A stretch of 42,083 bases of DNA from Planctomycetota bacterium (lineage in GTDB: Bacteria; Planctomycetota; UBA1135), in assembly GCA_021776925.1 (NCBI GenBank), contig JAJFFB010000123.1:1-42083 (forward strand), in the 5' to 3' direction. Below, one piece after another: positions 1 to 7,860 of this stretch. Position 1 is the first letter of the stretch. The number at the start of each line of letters is the position of its first letter. The position numbers and the translations under genes were made by a program. The notes beneath the pieces are model-generated. The model was not told the DNA's origin. It searched no databases and was given only the letters and a program-made list of their open reading frames with translations.

Positions 1-23
1 CCCCTGGACGGCGTCAGCAGAAC

Positions 24-49
24 CCGCCCCTATCTAAAGATAGGGGCGG
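24..49. other. Perfect 11-bp hairpin with TAAA loop
   Basis: Positions 24-34 and 39-49 are perfectly complementary around a TAAA loop (arm CCGCCCCTATC). No T-tract follows on either strand, so it is not a classical terminator. It may end a transcript entering from the left of the window or mark a protein-binding site. No gene can be assigned to bases 1-257. Confidence 0.5.
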
Positions 50-59
50 AACCAGCTTC

Positions 60-99
60 CTTGCCAGGGAACAAAACCACTTGCCAAGGAACGAAAGCA
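60..99. repeat. Two-copy 20-bp direct repeat
   Basis: Two adjacent 20-bp units (60-79 and 80-99) begin CTTGCCA and differ at three positions (17/20 identical). They lie upstream of the first lipoprotein gene. Their role is unknown. They could be paired regulator-binding sites or a simple duplication. Confidence 0.5.
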
Positions 100-257
100 C
101 TTTATCCACGGCCAGTCAAGGATGGATGAGCAGGTCGAGCTGGGGCAGTTCATGAAACGAGGAACCTCCGGAGTGTGTTCCATGGCACTTGGATTGCCCC
201 GGGAAGCCCCTTGTCATTCGATTGGCTCAAATGCCAAGTGGGGATTATCGTATCCCA

Positions 258-725
258 ATGAGCCAAAATTCCAACGGGTGGACACTGCTCTTGCTATTGG
301 CAGTTTTCTTTGCGCCAGGTTGCCAGCGCCAAGAGCAACAGAATCCACTTGCCTTCCGCGGAGAAGTTGAGGAAGGAACTCCTGGAGCGGTTTACATTGA
401 AGATTTCGTTTCTGAATACACAGCACCTGGCTGGTTCGGGCCTGCTCGGCGGTTTGATCTGGCGAGGGTTGGAAACGCCAAGGACTCCAGTGGGAGAGGC
501 GCTCTTTTCTTTGAAATCGTCCAAAGCGAAAAAGAGGCCTTCGGGGATTTCACTGAGAGCCTGATCGACCTCCGCATGGCGATTGAGATTGAAGGAACCG
601 TCTACTCCGCTCCCCACGTCGAAGGTCGCCTTACGAGCGGCGGAGTCATCACAGGTGGGATGGCTGGTTTTTCCAAAGAGGAAGTGGTGGCGTTGCTCAA
701 GGTCCTTGAACGCGGAGTGCGCTAG
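258..725 (+). CDS. Putative lipoprotein with SecDF P1-head-like domain
   Basis: This is a 155-aa protein with a hydrophobic N-terminal stretch ending in APGC, a plausible lipobox, so the product should be lipid-anchored after export. I chose the ATG at 258 because it places the hydrophobic segment within the first 20 residues; an in-frame ATG at 231 only adds a polar extension. The last 50 residues (IDLRMAIEIEG, then SAPHVEG, TSGGVITGG and a final helix EEVVALLKVLERG) follow the pattern of the SecD periplasmic P1-head subdomain. The rest of SecD, including all channel helices, is absent. It is therefore a stand-alone head-domain protein, not a translocase. Its function is unknown. Confidence 0.7.
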   Translation: MSQNSNGWTLLLLLAVFFAPGCQRQEQQNPLAFRGEVEEGTPGAVYIEDFVSEYTAPGWFGPARRFDLARVGNAKDSSGRGALFFEIVQSEKEAFGDFTESLIDLRMAIEIEGTVYSAPHVEGRLTSGGVITGGMAGFSKEEVVALLKVLERGVR

Positions 726-807
726 AAGGACCTCGCCCATTTCTTGGCTGGATGTCAGCTATCAGCAATGAAGACCTGAGCGTGGTCGATTAAGAAACTC
801 CCTGCCA

Positions 808-939
808 TCAGTCCCTGTTGGAACGTGGCGAGTTGCTCATGGCAATTCGGGCGCCCCGGATGAACAGCCAGGCTGCCAGGCCGCTAGCGAGCAGCTCCAG
901 GATCGGGAGGTCGTTCCCAGTGCAGATGATGTCGCCCAT
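808..939 (-). CDS. Possible 43-aa membrane peptide
   Basis: This short minus-strand ORF runs from an ATG at 939 to a TGA at 808. It has one hydrophobic segment of about 17 residues (LPILELLASGLAAWLFI), then a basic, polar tail. That layout would suit a small single-pass membrane protein. There is no clear ribosome binding site and no recognisable family, so chance is a real alternative. It is the only candidate gene I see between 726 and 1065. Confidence 0.22.
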   Translation of the reverse strand: MGDIICTGNDLPILELLASGLAAWLFIRGARIAMSNSPRSNRD

Positions 940-1065
940 CACTCAGAGCTGGGTCGGTTTGCGGAGCCAGCCCTGAAAGGACTAAACCGGTCAATACCGC
1001 GTGGCCCGGGATTGGATCTGTGCACCATCAGGCCACCCAGTCCACTACTCTGGAAGTGACTCCCA

Positions 1066-1323
1066 TCATTTTGGCCTACCGGCGGTGTAGGTACGGACTT
1101 GATTCCAGTCCACCACCTTGCGCCAGCCGTTCCATGTTTCGAGGGTCACGGCTGACCCTTGAACTTCCACAACGGTCCCCTGTTCGATAACTTTCGGGTC
1201 CTGCTGCTCGACGATCCCATATATCCCGAGGGGTGGCGGGCTGAATGCTGGGCTTGAGACGGCGCAACTGGCAAGCGGGATCAGAGCCAGCGAGAGAAGA
1301 AGGGTGCGTAGGCTTGCGCGCAT
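1066..1323 (-). CDS. Small putative lipoprotein, unknown function
   Basis: This is an 85-aa product. A basic start (MRASLR) precedes the hydrophobic run LLLSLALIPLASC; LASC is a good lipobox, with the modified Cys near residue 20. The mature part is short. Its end (EVQGSAVTLETWNGWRKVVDW) looks like a small beta-strand domain. I do not recognise a family. It stands alone, with about 180 bases of featureless DNA to the tRNA-Val gene. The lipoprotein call rests on the signal sequence only. Confidence 0.6.
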   Translation of the reverse strand: MRASLRTLLLSLALIPLASCAVSSPAFSPPPLGIYGIVEQQDPKVIEQGTVVEVQGSAVTLETWNGWRKVVDWNQVRTYTAGRPK

Positions 1324-1506
1324 AGACTTGCGATGTTGATAACTCAGGGTGTTTCTGTCAATTCACCCTTTGGATCACCCTGCCATCCTCCTCAACTCAA
1401 AGGTGGGCGCCTAGAGTTCTTCCTGGAGACCCCATAATCCCAAACCCTGTAGTTGCAGGGCCCTTCCAGGGCAGCTTCGCAATACGCGATCGGCAAGGCC
1501 TTAGGT

Positions 1507-1583
1507 TGGTGGGCGTTACAGGACTCGAACCTGTGACCCCCAGCTTGTCGAGCTGGTGCTCTAGCCAACTGAGCTAAACGCCC
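1507..1583 (-). tRNA. tRNA-Val(GAC), CCA encoded
   Basis: A full cloverleaf reads on the minus strand: 7-bp acceptor GGGCGTT/AACGCCC, D-stem GCTC/GAGC, anticodon stem CCAGC/GCTGG, T-arm ACAGG-TTCGAGT-CCTGT, discriminator A and encoded CCA. The anticodon loop is TCGACAA, giving anticodon GAC (Val). Position 33, nearly always U, is C here. The gene lies just downstream of pcnB on the same strand. Confidence 0.9.
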
Positions 1584-1608
1584 AACCTCAGGGGCGAAAA
1601 GGATAACC

Positions 1609-2799
1609 TCAGCCTTTGGGAAAGGAAAGTGCCTTTTCGTGCCACTGGTCGTAGAGGCCGGGGTCGCGCTCGGCGGCTTCGAGGCGACAGCGCAGGACCT
1701 CGAGGGCGTCTTCGAAGAAGTCCATTTCCAGAATCTTCTCGGCTGGCCATGGGCGCTTGCGGCGCGGCCAGCCCTCCGGATCCATGTGCCCCTGGGCGAG
1801 CAGGATCAGCGTGGCTTTGGAAATCGACGCGCGCGGCAGCCGCGCCCGCGCCTGCAGGCGGCGCAGTACCTCCGAGGGCACCTGGCTACTTTCCTTGATC
1901 TTCAAGGTGCGCGTTTGCGGATTGAACTCGTCTTCGACCATCGGGCCGTAAAGCAGAGCAAGTTTGGCGCCATAACCCGGATTACCCCGGTCGACGACCC
2001 AGCCATCGAGCGCGCGCAGTGCAGACATCTGCCGCGAGCGCCGCTCGGGAGTGTTCATCCATGCGTGCAGATCCGGCAGGATGATGCGCACCAGATCCAG
2101 CGCCAGCAGATCTTCAAAAGCGCCTTCCATGTTGCCCGAATCCATCAGGCGGAAGATCTCTTCAATCACCCGCGGTTCGGCCGACTTGCGCACCAGCCCG
2201 GCGTGGCGGCGCGCGGCTTCGATCTCGGCCTCGCCCGGATCCAGATCCAGCCGGCGGATGAACTTGATCAGGCGCAGGATGCGCACCGGGTCCTCCTGGA
2301 AGCGCCGGTCGGGATCGCCAATGGCAAGAATGCGCCCGTGGTCGAGGTCGTCGAGGCCGCCGACCCAGTCGACGATCTCGCCAGCGCTCGGATCGAGGAA
2401 CAGTCCGTTGACAGTGAAGTCGCGGCGCCGCGCGTCTTCATCCGCGCTGCCGAAAACGTTGTCGTCGCGGATCACCGCGGGATCGCCGTCGCGCGCCTGG
2501 GGCGGCTCACGGCGGAAGGTCGCGACCTCGTAGATCTCGCGCCCCGAATAGACGTGCACGATGCGGAAGCGGCGGCCGATCACGCGCGAGCGGCGGAATA
2601 GCCGCCGCACCTGGTTGGGCCGCGCCGAGGTGGCGATGTCGTAGTCCTTGGGCGTCGCCCCGGCAAGGTGGTCGCGCACGCAGCCGCCGACCAGATAGGC
2701 CTCGTGTCCGGCGCGTTGCAGGGTCAGGACGATGTCGACCGCGCGACGGTCGAGACGGCGCAGCGAGAACGGCAGCTTGCGGCGGGTGGGCTTCTTCAT
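1609..2799 (-). CDS. pcnB: Poly(A) polymerase / tRNA nucleotidyltransferase family protein (PcnB-like)
   Basis: This class II nucleotidyltransferase has 396 aa. The N-terminal catalytic head shows LVGGCVRD and the metal-binding DYD of PKDYDIAT (about residues 36-57). RRDFTVNGLF and the EDPVRILRLIKF motif follow, in the order found in PcnB and CCA-adding enzymes. The basic N-terminus and the PcnB-like C-terminal end (PWPAEKILEMDFFEDALEVL) favour poly(A) polymerase over CCA-adding enzyme, but motifs alone do not settle nucleotide specificity. No HD domain is seen. Every tRNA in the window encodes CCA, so a CCA-adding role would be repair. The start ATG overlaps the rsmG stop in an ATGA, implying translational coupling. 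Confidence 0.85.
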   Translation of the reverse strand: MKKPTRRKLPFSLRRLDRRAVDIVLTLQRAGHEAYLVGGCVRDHLAGATPKDYDIATSARPNQVRRLFRRSRVIGRRFRIVHVYSGREIYEVATFRREPPQARDGDPAVIRDDNVFGSADEDARRRDFTVNGLFLDPSAGEIVDWVGGLDDLDHGRILAIGDPDRRFQEDPVRILRLIKFIRRLDLDPGEAEIEAARRHAGLVRKSAEPRVIEEIFRLMDSGNMEGAFEDLLALDLVRIILPDLHAWMNTPERRSRQMSALRALDGWVVDRGNPGYGAKLALLYGPMVEDEFNPQTRTLKIKESSQVPSEVLRRLQARARLPRASISKATLILLAQGHMDPEGWPRRKRPWPAEKILEMDFFEDALEVLRCRLEAAERDPGLYDQWHEKALSFPKG

Positions 2800-3491
2800 C
2801 GCCGCTTCAGCACCACAACCTGGCGCGCGCCATGGCCGGCCGGGAGTTCATAGGGGTTGCGTGCGGCCACGATCCAGCGGCTGCGCTGCTCGTCGGAAAG
2901 CGCGTCCCAATCTTCCTGCCAGCGTGGACCGGCGAGCAGGAACAAAGCTTCGCAGTACACCCGGTTGCGCTGCAGCCGGGTCAGCAGGCGTGGTAGCGCT
3001 TCGACCGCGCGGACGACGATGACGTCGATGTGGCCTTCCTCACGGATCAATTCCTCGGCCTGGCCGGCGAGCACTTCGACGTGGAACAATTCGAGGCGCT
3101 GCGCCGCGTCTTCAAGGAAGGCGGCACGTTTGCCGCGCCGTTCGCACAGCAACAAACGCTTCTCCGGAAACACCGACGCCCACACCAGGCCGGGCAGGCC
3201 GCCGCCGGAGCCCCAGTCGACCACGGTGCGCGCGTCGTCGGGCAGGAAACGCGCCGCGGTCAGGCAGTCGACCAGGTGCGCCGGAATCAGCTGGTCCCAG
3301 CTGCGCGCGCCGGTCAGGTTGACCACCGAGTTGGCGGCGAGCAGCAGCTTGCCATAGGCGAGCACGGCGTTGAGCGGCCCGTCGACCGGATCGGCCAAGG
3401 GCTTCAGCGCATCGCGCAGCAGCGGCAGGTCGAGCGGATTGGGCGCTTCGACTGCGGCCAGGGCTGCGGCGGAGATGCCGGGGTAGGACAA
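2796..3491 (-). CDS. rsmG: 16S rRNA (guanine-N7) methyltransferase RsmG
   Basis: RsmG (GidB) methylates N7 of G527 in the 16S rRNA 530 loop using SAM. The Rossmann motif VVDWGSGGGLPGLVWA, the NLTG motif in VVNLTGARSWDQLIPAHLVD, and VVVRAVEALPRLL (family RA motif) are all present. The only ATG is at 3578, inside the tRNA-Trp gene, which is unlikely as the real start. I placed the start at a TTG at 3491 (LSYPGIS...), which leaves 231 residues, a normal length, but there is no clear Shine-Dalgarno and the choice is uncertain. The gene lies in a minus-strand group tRNA-Leu, tRNA-Trp, rsmG, pcnB. Confidence 0.88.
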   Translation of the reverse strand: MSYPGISAAALAAVEAPNPLDLPLLRDALKPLADPVDGPLNAVLAYGKLLLAANSVVNLTGARSWDQLIPAHLVDCLTAARFLPDDARTVVDWGSGGGLPGLVWASVFPEKRLLLCERRGKRAAFLEDAAQRLELFHVEVLAGQAEELIREEGHIDVIVVRAVEALPRLLTRLQRNRVYCEALFLLAGPRWQEDWDALSDEQRSRWIVAARNPYELPAGHGARQVVVLKRR

Positions 3492-3545
3492 AGCTGGGAG
3501 GGGGGAAGGCTGGGCTGCAGGGTGCACGCCGGGCCGCGGGCGGAT

Positions 3546-3622
3546 TGGCAGGGCAGGGAGGACTCGAACCCCCAACATGCTGATTTGGAATCAGCCGCTC
3601 TACCAATTGGAGCTACTGCCCT
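3546..3622 (-). tRNA. tRNA-Trp(CCA)
   Basis: The cloverleaf on the minus strand has acceptor AGGGCAG/CTGCCCT, anticodon stem GCTGA/TCAGC with loop TTCCAAA (anticodon CCA), T-arm GGGGG-TTCGAGT-CCTCC with one G-T pair, discriminator G and encoded CCA. It precedes rsmG closely. Confidence 0.95.
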
Positions 3623-3678
3623 AATCCACCGTTGCTCGCATTGTTGCCGCCGCGAGGCGACCGTGCAATGGAGCCGGA

Positions 3679-3766
3679 TGGTGCCGAGAGGGGGAGTCGA
3701 ACCCCCACGTCCTAATCGGACACAGGCACCTGAAGCCTGCGCGTCTGCCAATTCCGCCATCTCGGC
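3679..3766 (-). tRNA. tRNA-Leu(CAG)
   Basis: This class II tRNA has acceptor GCCGAGA/TCTCGGC, anticodon stem CAGGC/GCCTG with loop TTCAGGT (anticodon CAG), a long variable arm, T-arm GGGGG-TTCGACT-CCCCC, discriminator A and encoded CCA. It is divergent from smpB, 60 bases away. Confidence 0.95.
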
Positions 3767-3826
3767 TTAAGTGGCCCATCCGGGGCGACTAAGATACCGT
3801 CCCCGCAGCGGGAAGCAAGAGCACTG

Positions 3827-4288
3827 ATGAGCGAAAACGAGCGCCCGGTCCGCGAAGTTGCGGCCAACCGCAAGGCGCGGCGGGATTATGAGATCCTCGA
3901 CCGCCTTGAGGTGGGCATTGCGCTCGAGGGCACCGAGGTCAAGACCCTGCGTTCGGGGCACGTCAGCCTGGCCGAGTCCTTCGTACGCATCCAAGAGGGC
4001 CAGATGTGGCTCGAGGGCGCGCACATCGACGAGTACCGCGAGGGCAACCAGCGCAACCACATCCCTACGCGTCGCCGAAAGCTGCTCGCGCACAAGCGCG
4101 AGATCGCGCGCTGGAGCCAGCGGATGAATGAAAAGGGGCTGACCATCGTGCCGCTGAAGCTCTATTTCCGCGGCCGCCACGTCAAGCTCGAGATCGGCCT
4201 CGCCCGCGGCCGCAAGCACCACGACAAACGCCAGGCCCTGCGCGACCGCGACGCCAAGCGTGAACTGCGCTCGCTGCGCCGCCGCTGA
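3827..4288 (+). CDS. smpB: SsrA-binding protein SmpB
   Basis: SmpB (153 aa, normal length) binds the tRNA-like domain of tmRNA and brings it to stalled ribosomes for trans-translation. The family signature is clear: VAANRKARRDYEI, the GIALEGTEVKTLRSGHVSL core, and RGRHVKLEIGLARGRKHHDKR leading into the basic C-terminal tail that enters the mRNA channel. Its partner RNA gene, ssrA, starts 98 bases downstream on the same strand, the classic pairing. Confidence 0.97.
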   Translation: MSENERPVREVAANRKARRDYEILDRLEVGIALEGTEVKTLRSGHVSLAESFVRIQEGQMWLEGAHIDEYREGNQRNHIPTRRRKLLAHKREIARWSQRMNEKGLTIVPLKLYFRGRHVKLEIGLARGRKHHDKRQALRDRDAKRELRSLRRR

Positions 4289-4340
4289 GCCGCACTCGGG
4301 CTGCGCCTCCGCTGATTCGCTCTCCCGCTGCGCCGGATAC

Positions 4341-4370
4341 TGGCAGGAGCCGATTTGCGCATGATAGAAT
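4341..4370 (+). promoter_or_regulatory. Promoter of ssrA
   Basis: An extended -10 box, TGATAGAAT (TAGAAT at 4365-4370), lies 16 bases before the mature 5' end of tmRNA. A weak -35 (TGGCAG, 4341-4346) is 18 bases upstream. The same TGATAGAAT occurs before the structured RNA at 30.66 kb. Confidence 0.5.
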
Positions 4371-4386
4371 GGAGTCTCATCCGGAT

Positions 4387-4736
4387 GGGGGCGATCGGTT
4401 TCGACTGGAAGTTTCCCTGGTCTAGGTTGCGTGCCGAGGTTGCGGAGATGGCCTCGTTAATCCCTCCGCAAGGCATTAACTGCCGATAACAACTACGCAC
4501 TCGCTGCTTAAGTAGCGCGTCCTTCTGGTCTTCGCCCGCTGGGCCAGATGGACGAACGATCGCGGGCTAGCCGACGGTACCTGGCCCGGGGACCCGAGGT
4601 GAAATTCAATGGGCTGGCACCCGTCCTCGCTGGTTCGCGGACCTGGCCGGGAGCGAGATCCGATCGCGAACTACGCACGTAGACGCCCTGGTCGGGCCTT
4701 CTCAGGACGCGGGTTCGATTCCCGCCGCCTCCACCA
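4387..4736 (+). ncRNA. ssrA: Transfer-messenger RNA (tmRNA)
   Basis: This 350-nt one-piece tmRNA rescues stalled ribosomes and adds a degradation tag. The 5' end GGGGGCG pairs with CGCCTCC at the 3' end, closing the tRNA-like domain. The conserved D-loop analogue GGTTTCGAC and T-arm GGGTTCGATTCCC are present, and CCA is encoded. The tag frame resumes at a GCA at 4473 and stops with TAA at 4509-4511, giving ALTADNNYALAA, which ends in the usual YALAA degron. smpB is directly upstream. Confidence 0.95.
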
Positions 4737-4867
4737 TCCGCGTGGGCCGGGCTGAATCAGCCGGGCCTCCGCGGCGGGCCGGACGGATTCGACCATGCCT
4801 CCCGGGCGGGCCGGGGTGATCCAAGCTTCCACCGGCCCCCTTGTTCCTCTATGCTGGCGGCGAAGGT

Positions 4868-5635
4868 ATGCGCATTCGCCTGGCTTCACCCGGTCTCGCC
4901 CTGCTTGCCCTGCTCCCCGGCATGGCTTCCTGTGGCGTGCAGACCGTCGACGCCATCCGTGACCTTTCGGCGATTCATGATCCAAACGACTGGTCCCCGC
5001 GCAGCCCGGCCCAGTTATCGGTACCGCCCGAGGTCTACCTGACCGACCGGCCGGTGCGCACCGGCGGCCCTGGGGTCTTCGAAGTCGAGGACCACCGCGA
5101 ACTCGAAGCCTCGATCCTGAGCTTTCTGGGCGGCACCCAGCGCGATAGCCCGGCCTTGGTCCTAGAAACCAGTTCGTGGCTGGCGGTCGAGCTGCTTCAC
5201 GACGATTACCCCGAAGCGCGGGTGCAGGCGGCCGCGATCCTGTCGTCGTTTGCCGGTTATTGGATCGAAGAACAGGGTGTGCGCCTCGACCACCTTGCCG
5301 AGGGCAACAGCCATGACGGCGACTTTTCCGGTGCCCTGACCGATTTCATGAGTGCGGACGATGAGCGCGATTCGGACGGGCGCGCCCAGGCCCTGGCCAG
5401 GCTGGCACACCTGCCGTTGCCTGGCGATGCGGCCACCATCCGCGCCCTCGCCGGGGTAGGGCGGCGCCTCGGTCGCATGCCCCTGCGTGCCGACAACGAA
5501 CCTCAGGCATTTCGTTTTGCCCTGCGCTGCGTCCTTTCTTTCCTGCGCGCCGGTAGCCAGGACCGCGACCCCACCGTTGCCGAGGCCTGCCGCGTGCGCC
5601 TTGGCCTGCTTGAGTCTCATGCCATCCGGCCCTGA
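4868..5635 (+). CDS. Putative lipoprotein, unknown function
   Basis: This is a 255-aa product. The start at 4868 gives a clean signal sequence, MRIRLASPGLALLALLPGMASC, with a lipobox-like MASC; the upstream ATG at 4841 would only add nine residues. The mature protein appears mainly helical, with repeated short helices rich in Ala, Leu and acidic residues (AVELLHDDYPEARVQAAAILSSFAGYW), which could be HEAT-like. I recognise no family. The gene ends 9 bases before the flippase-like gene, so the two are probably cotranscribed. An envelope role with that membrane protein is an inference. Confidence 0.7.
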   Translation: MRIRLASPGLALLALLPGMASCGVQTVDAIRDLSAIHDPNDWSPRSPAQLSVPPEVYLTDRPVRTGGPGVFEVEDHRELEASILSFLGGTQRDSPALVLETSSWLAVELLHDDYPEARVQAAAILSSFAGYWIEEQGVRLDHLAEGNSHDGDFSGALTDFMSADDERDSDGRAQALARLAHLPLPGDAATIRALAGVGRRLGRMPLRADNEPQAFRFALRCVLSFLRAGSQDRDPTVAEACRVRLGLLESHAIRP

Positions 5636-5644
5636 CCTTCCCCT

Positions 5645-6841
5645 TTGAAGTCTCTCGGTCCGACCCTCCTCAAAATCGCGCTGGCAGTCCTGCTCACCCT
5701 TTACGTGGTGCAGCAGGTGGAACCACGCGACCGTCTGATCCAGACCGGGACCGATGAGCCGGGTGTGGTTTTGGTGGGCGACTTGTCGGGCGCCTGGCGC
5801 GGCAGCGATTGGGTTTTCGTGGTGCACAGCCTCGAGGCCAACGAGGCCGACCCTGCAGTGGTGGCGGCGGCGCCTGCGGTGGGCGCCGAGATCAAGGCTG
5901 CGGAGCTTGCTGCTGGCTGGGAACTGCACCCCGGATTCCTGACCATTGTTTCGGGCATCCATGGAGGTTGGCTGTTGCTGGGTGCCGCGCTGTGGGGCGG
6001 CTTGCTGGTGCTGGCGGCCTATCGCTGGACCATCTTGCTCGCAGCGGCCGGCATCCACACCTCTTTTGCCACGGCGCTGCGTCTGTGTTTCATAGGTTAC
6101 TTCTTCAACAACGTGATGCCCGGGGTGACCGGCGGCGACGTGGTGCGCGGCGCCCTGATCACGCGCGGCCTGGAGCAGGACCGCTGGAAGGCCGCCTTGT
6201 CGGTGATTGTCGACCGCATGGTCGGCCTGGTCGCACTGCTCACCCTGGCAGCGGCAGTGCTCGCCTGGGGCACACTGACCGGCGGCGCCGACTCGCCCTA
6301 TCCGGTGGCGCTCAGCCGCGGCGTGTTCCTGGTGCTGGCCTGCGCGGTTTTGGGCGGATGCGCCTATCTTTCTAAGCGGGTGCGCGAATTCCTTGGCATC
6401 GAGCGCTGGCTGCGCAAACTGCCGGGCGGCAACACCCTGGGCAAGATCGACGGAGCGCTTTCGATCTATCGCCAGCGGCCCGGAGGTCTGGTGCGCGCCT
6501 ATCTGATGTCGCTGCCGCTGCAGGTCTTCGGGGTGCTGTCGTTCTGGGCGGTGGGCATGGCATCGGGGGCGGACATCCGTCTGACCGATGACTTTGTGAT
6601 CTTTCCGGTGGTGCAGACGATTTCGGCGGTTCCCCTGGCTCCGGCGGGCTGGGGCGTCGGAGAGACCTTGTACGGGACTTCTTTTGCCTTGTTCGGCTCG
6701 ACCTTTACCCTGGGGGTAGCGGTTTCCATTCTGTTCCGGCTGTTGACCCAGGTCGGCTTCGGCCTGATCGGCGGGCTGGTGTGGGTGCTCGGGCGACAAC
6801 GCCAAGAGGAAGTCCGCCTGATTAAGGACGAGAGATCATGA
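5645..6841 (+). CDS. Flippase-like integral membrane protein (lysylphosphatidylglycerol synthase TM-region family)
   Basis: This is a 398-aa polytopic membrane protein starting at a TTG. After a first helix and an exported segment of about 85 residues come some seven hydrophobic helices. The signature is in RLCFIGYFFNNVMPGVTGGDVVRGALITR, followed by VIVDRMVGLVALLTLAA and, near the end, PLAPAGWGVGETLYG. These are hallmarks of the UPF0104/YbhN-like family shared with the MprF flippase half. Members are thought to move lipids or lipid-linked substrates; the substrate here is unknown. The insert between helix 1 and helix 2 is longer than usual. It overlaps no neighbour and is followed 10 bases later by a sugar kinase gene. 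Confidence 0.82.
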   Translation: MKSLGPTLLKIALAVLLTLYVVQQVEPRDRLIQTGTDEPGVVLVGDLSGAWRGSDWVFVVHSLEANEADPAVVAAAPAVGAEIKAAELAAGWELHPGFLTIVSGIHGGWLLLGAALWGGLLVLAAYRWTILLAAAGIHTSFATALRLCFIGYFFNNVMPGVTGGDVVRGALITRGLEQDRWKAALSVIVDRMVGLVALLTLAAAVLAWGTLTGGADSPYPVALSRGVFLVLACAVLGGCAYLSKRVREFLGIERWLRKLPGGNTLGKIDGALSIYRQRPGGLVRAYLMSLPLQVFGVLSFWAVGMASGADIRLTDDFVIFPVVQTISAVPLAPAGWGVGETLYGTSFALFGSTFTLGVAVSILFRLLTQVGFGLIGGLVWVLGRQRQEEVRLIKDERS

Positions 6842-6851
6842 GAGGAATAGC

Positions 6852-7754
6852 ATGAGCCTGGTCGTAGTTGGTTCCTTCGGTCTCGACACCGTCGAGACCC
6901 CCTTCGGCCGCCGCGAGGAAGTTCTCGGCGGGTCGGCGATCTATTTCTCGTTGGCCTCTTCGCTGTTCACCCAGGTGAAGCTGGCCGGCAACGTCGGCCA
7001 GGACTTTCCCGAAAGCGCCTGGACGGCCCTGAAACAGCGTGGGGCGGACCTGAGTGGGATCCAGGTCTTCAAGGACCAGCCCACCTTCCGCTGGAGCGGT
7101 CGCTATCAGGGCGACATGAACGAGGCCGAGACGCTGAAGACCGAATTGAACGTGTTGGCCGAGCCGCCCACGGTGCCGGACGACTACCGTGGCGCCGACT
7201 TCGTGTTCCTGGCCAACATGGGACCCGACACCCAGCTCGAAATGCTGCAGCAGCTCGATGGGGGCATGGTCTACGCCGACACCATGAACCTGTGGATCGA
7301 CATTCAGCGCGACAACCTGATCCGCTTGCTGCAGAAGCTGGATGGGCTGGTGCTGAACGACAGCGAAGCCCGCCAGCTGACCGGCGAATCGAACCTGATC
7401 AAGGCCGGCGACGCCCTGCTGCGCATGGGGCCGGGAGTGGTGATCGTGAAGAAGGGGGAGCACGGTGCTTTCCTGTTCGAGCGGGGATTTCACTTTGCTT
7501 TGCCGGCCTATCCGACGACCAAGGTGACGGACCCGACCGGCGCCGGTGACTCCTTTGCCGGCGGTTTTCTTGGAGCCCTGGCCGAAACCGGCAACTCGAC
7601 CCCGGACAACCTGCGCCGGGCGATGGCCTACGGCACCGTGGCCGCCTCGCTGACCGTGGAGCAGTTCAGCACCGCCGGCCTGGAAGGGGCGACGAGAGCC
7701 GATCTCGACCACCGTTACCAGCAGTTGCGCGATTTCGTGCGCTTCGAGGCGTAA
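6852..7754 (+). CDS. PfkB-family carbohydrate/nucleoside kinase
   Basis: This 300-aa cytosolic kinase belongs to the ribokinase (PfkB) fold. The N-terminal GGSAIYFSLASSLF corresponds to the substrate-binding GG motif. VLNDSEARQLTG marks the middle. The C-terminal signature DPTGAGDSFAGGFLGAL carries the catalytic Asp near residue 232 and the anion hole. Such enzymes phosphorylate sugars, nucleosides or similar alcohols with ATP, and the substrate cannot be read from sequence. The gene follows the flippase gene by 10 bases and ends 106 bases before recA, so it probably closes the preceding operon. Confidence 0.88.
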   Translation: MSLVVVGSFGLDTVETPFGRREEVLGGSAIYFSLASSLFTQVKLAGNVGQDFPESAWTALKQRGADLSGIQVFKDQPTFRWSGRYQGDMNEAETLKTELNVLAEPPTVPDDYRGADFVFLANMGPDTQLEMLQQLDGGMVYADTMNLWIDIQRDNLIRLLQKLDGLVLNDSEARQLTGESNLIKAGDALLRMGPGVVIVKKGEHGAFLFERGFHFALPAYPTTKVTDPTGAGDSFAGGFLGALAETGNSTPDNLRRAMAYGTVAASLTVEQFSTAGLEGATRADLDHRYQQLRDFVRFEA

Positions 7755-7860
7755 CCAGGCCCCGGCAGGGCCGTCTGAGTGTTATCGGGATTTCCTGGAA
7801 AAGGGGCTGGCAAAAGACCCTAACATTTCCCTAAAATCCAGGTCCGACCCGGAGGAACCC

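Noticed and set aside
3492-3578. ATG start for rsmG at 3578
   Set aside because: It lies inside tRNA-Trp and adds a Pro/Arg-rich stretch; a downstream start gives normal RsmG length.
5162-6805. 547-aa minus-strand frame opposite the lipoprotein and flippase genes
   Set aside because: It is a GC-driven antisense shadow, rich in Gln, His, Arg and Gly with no domain order, and lies opposite well-supported genes.
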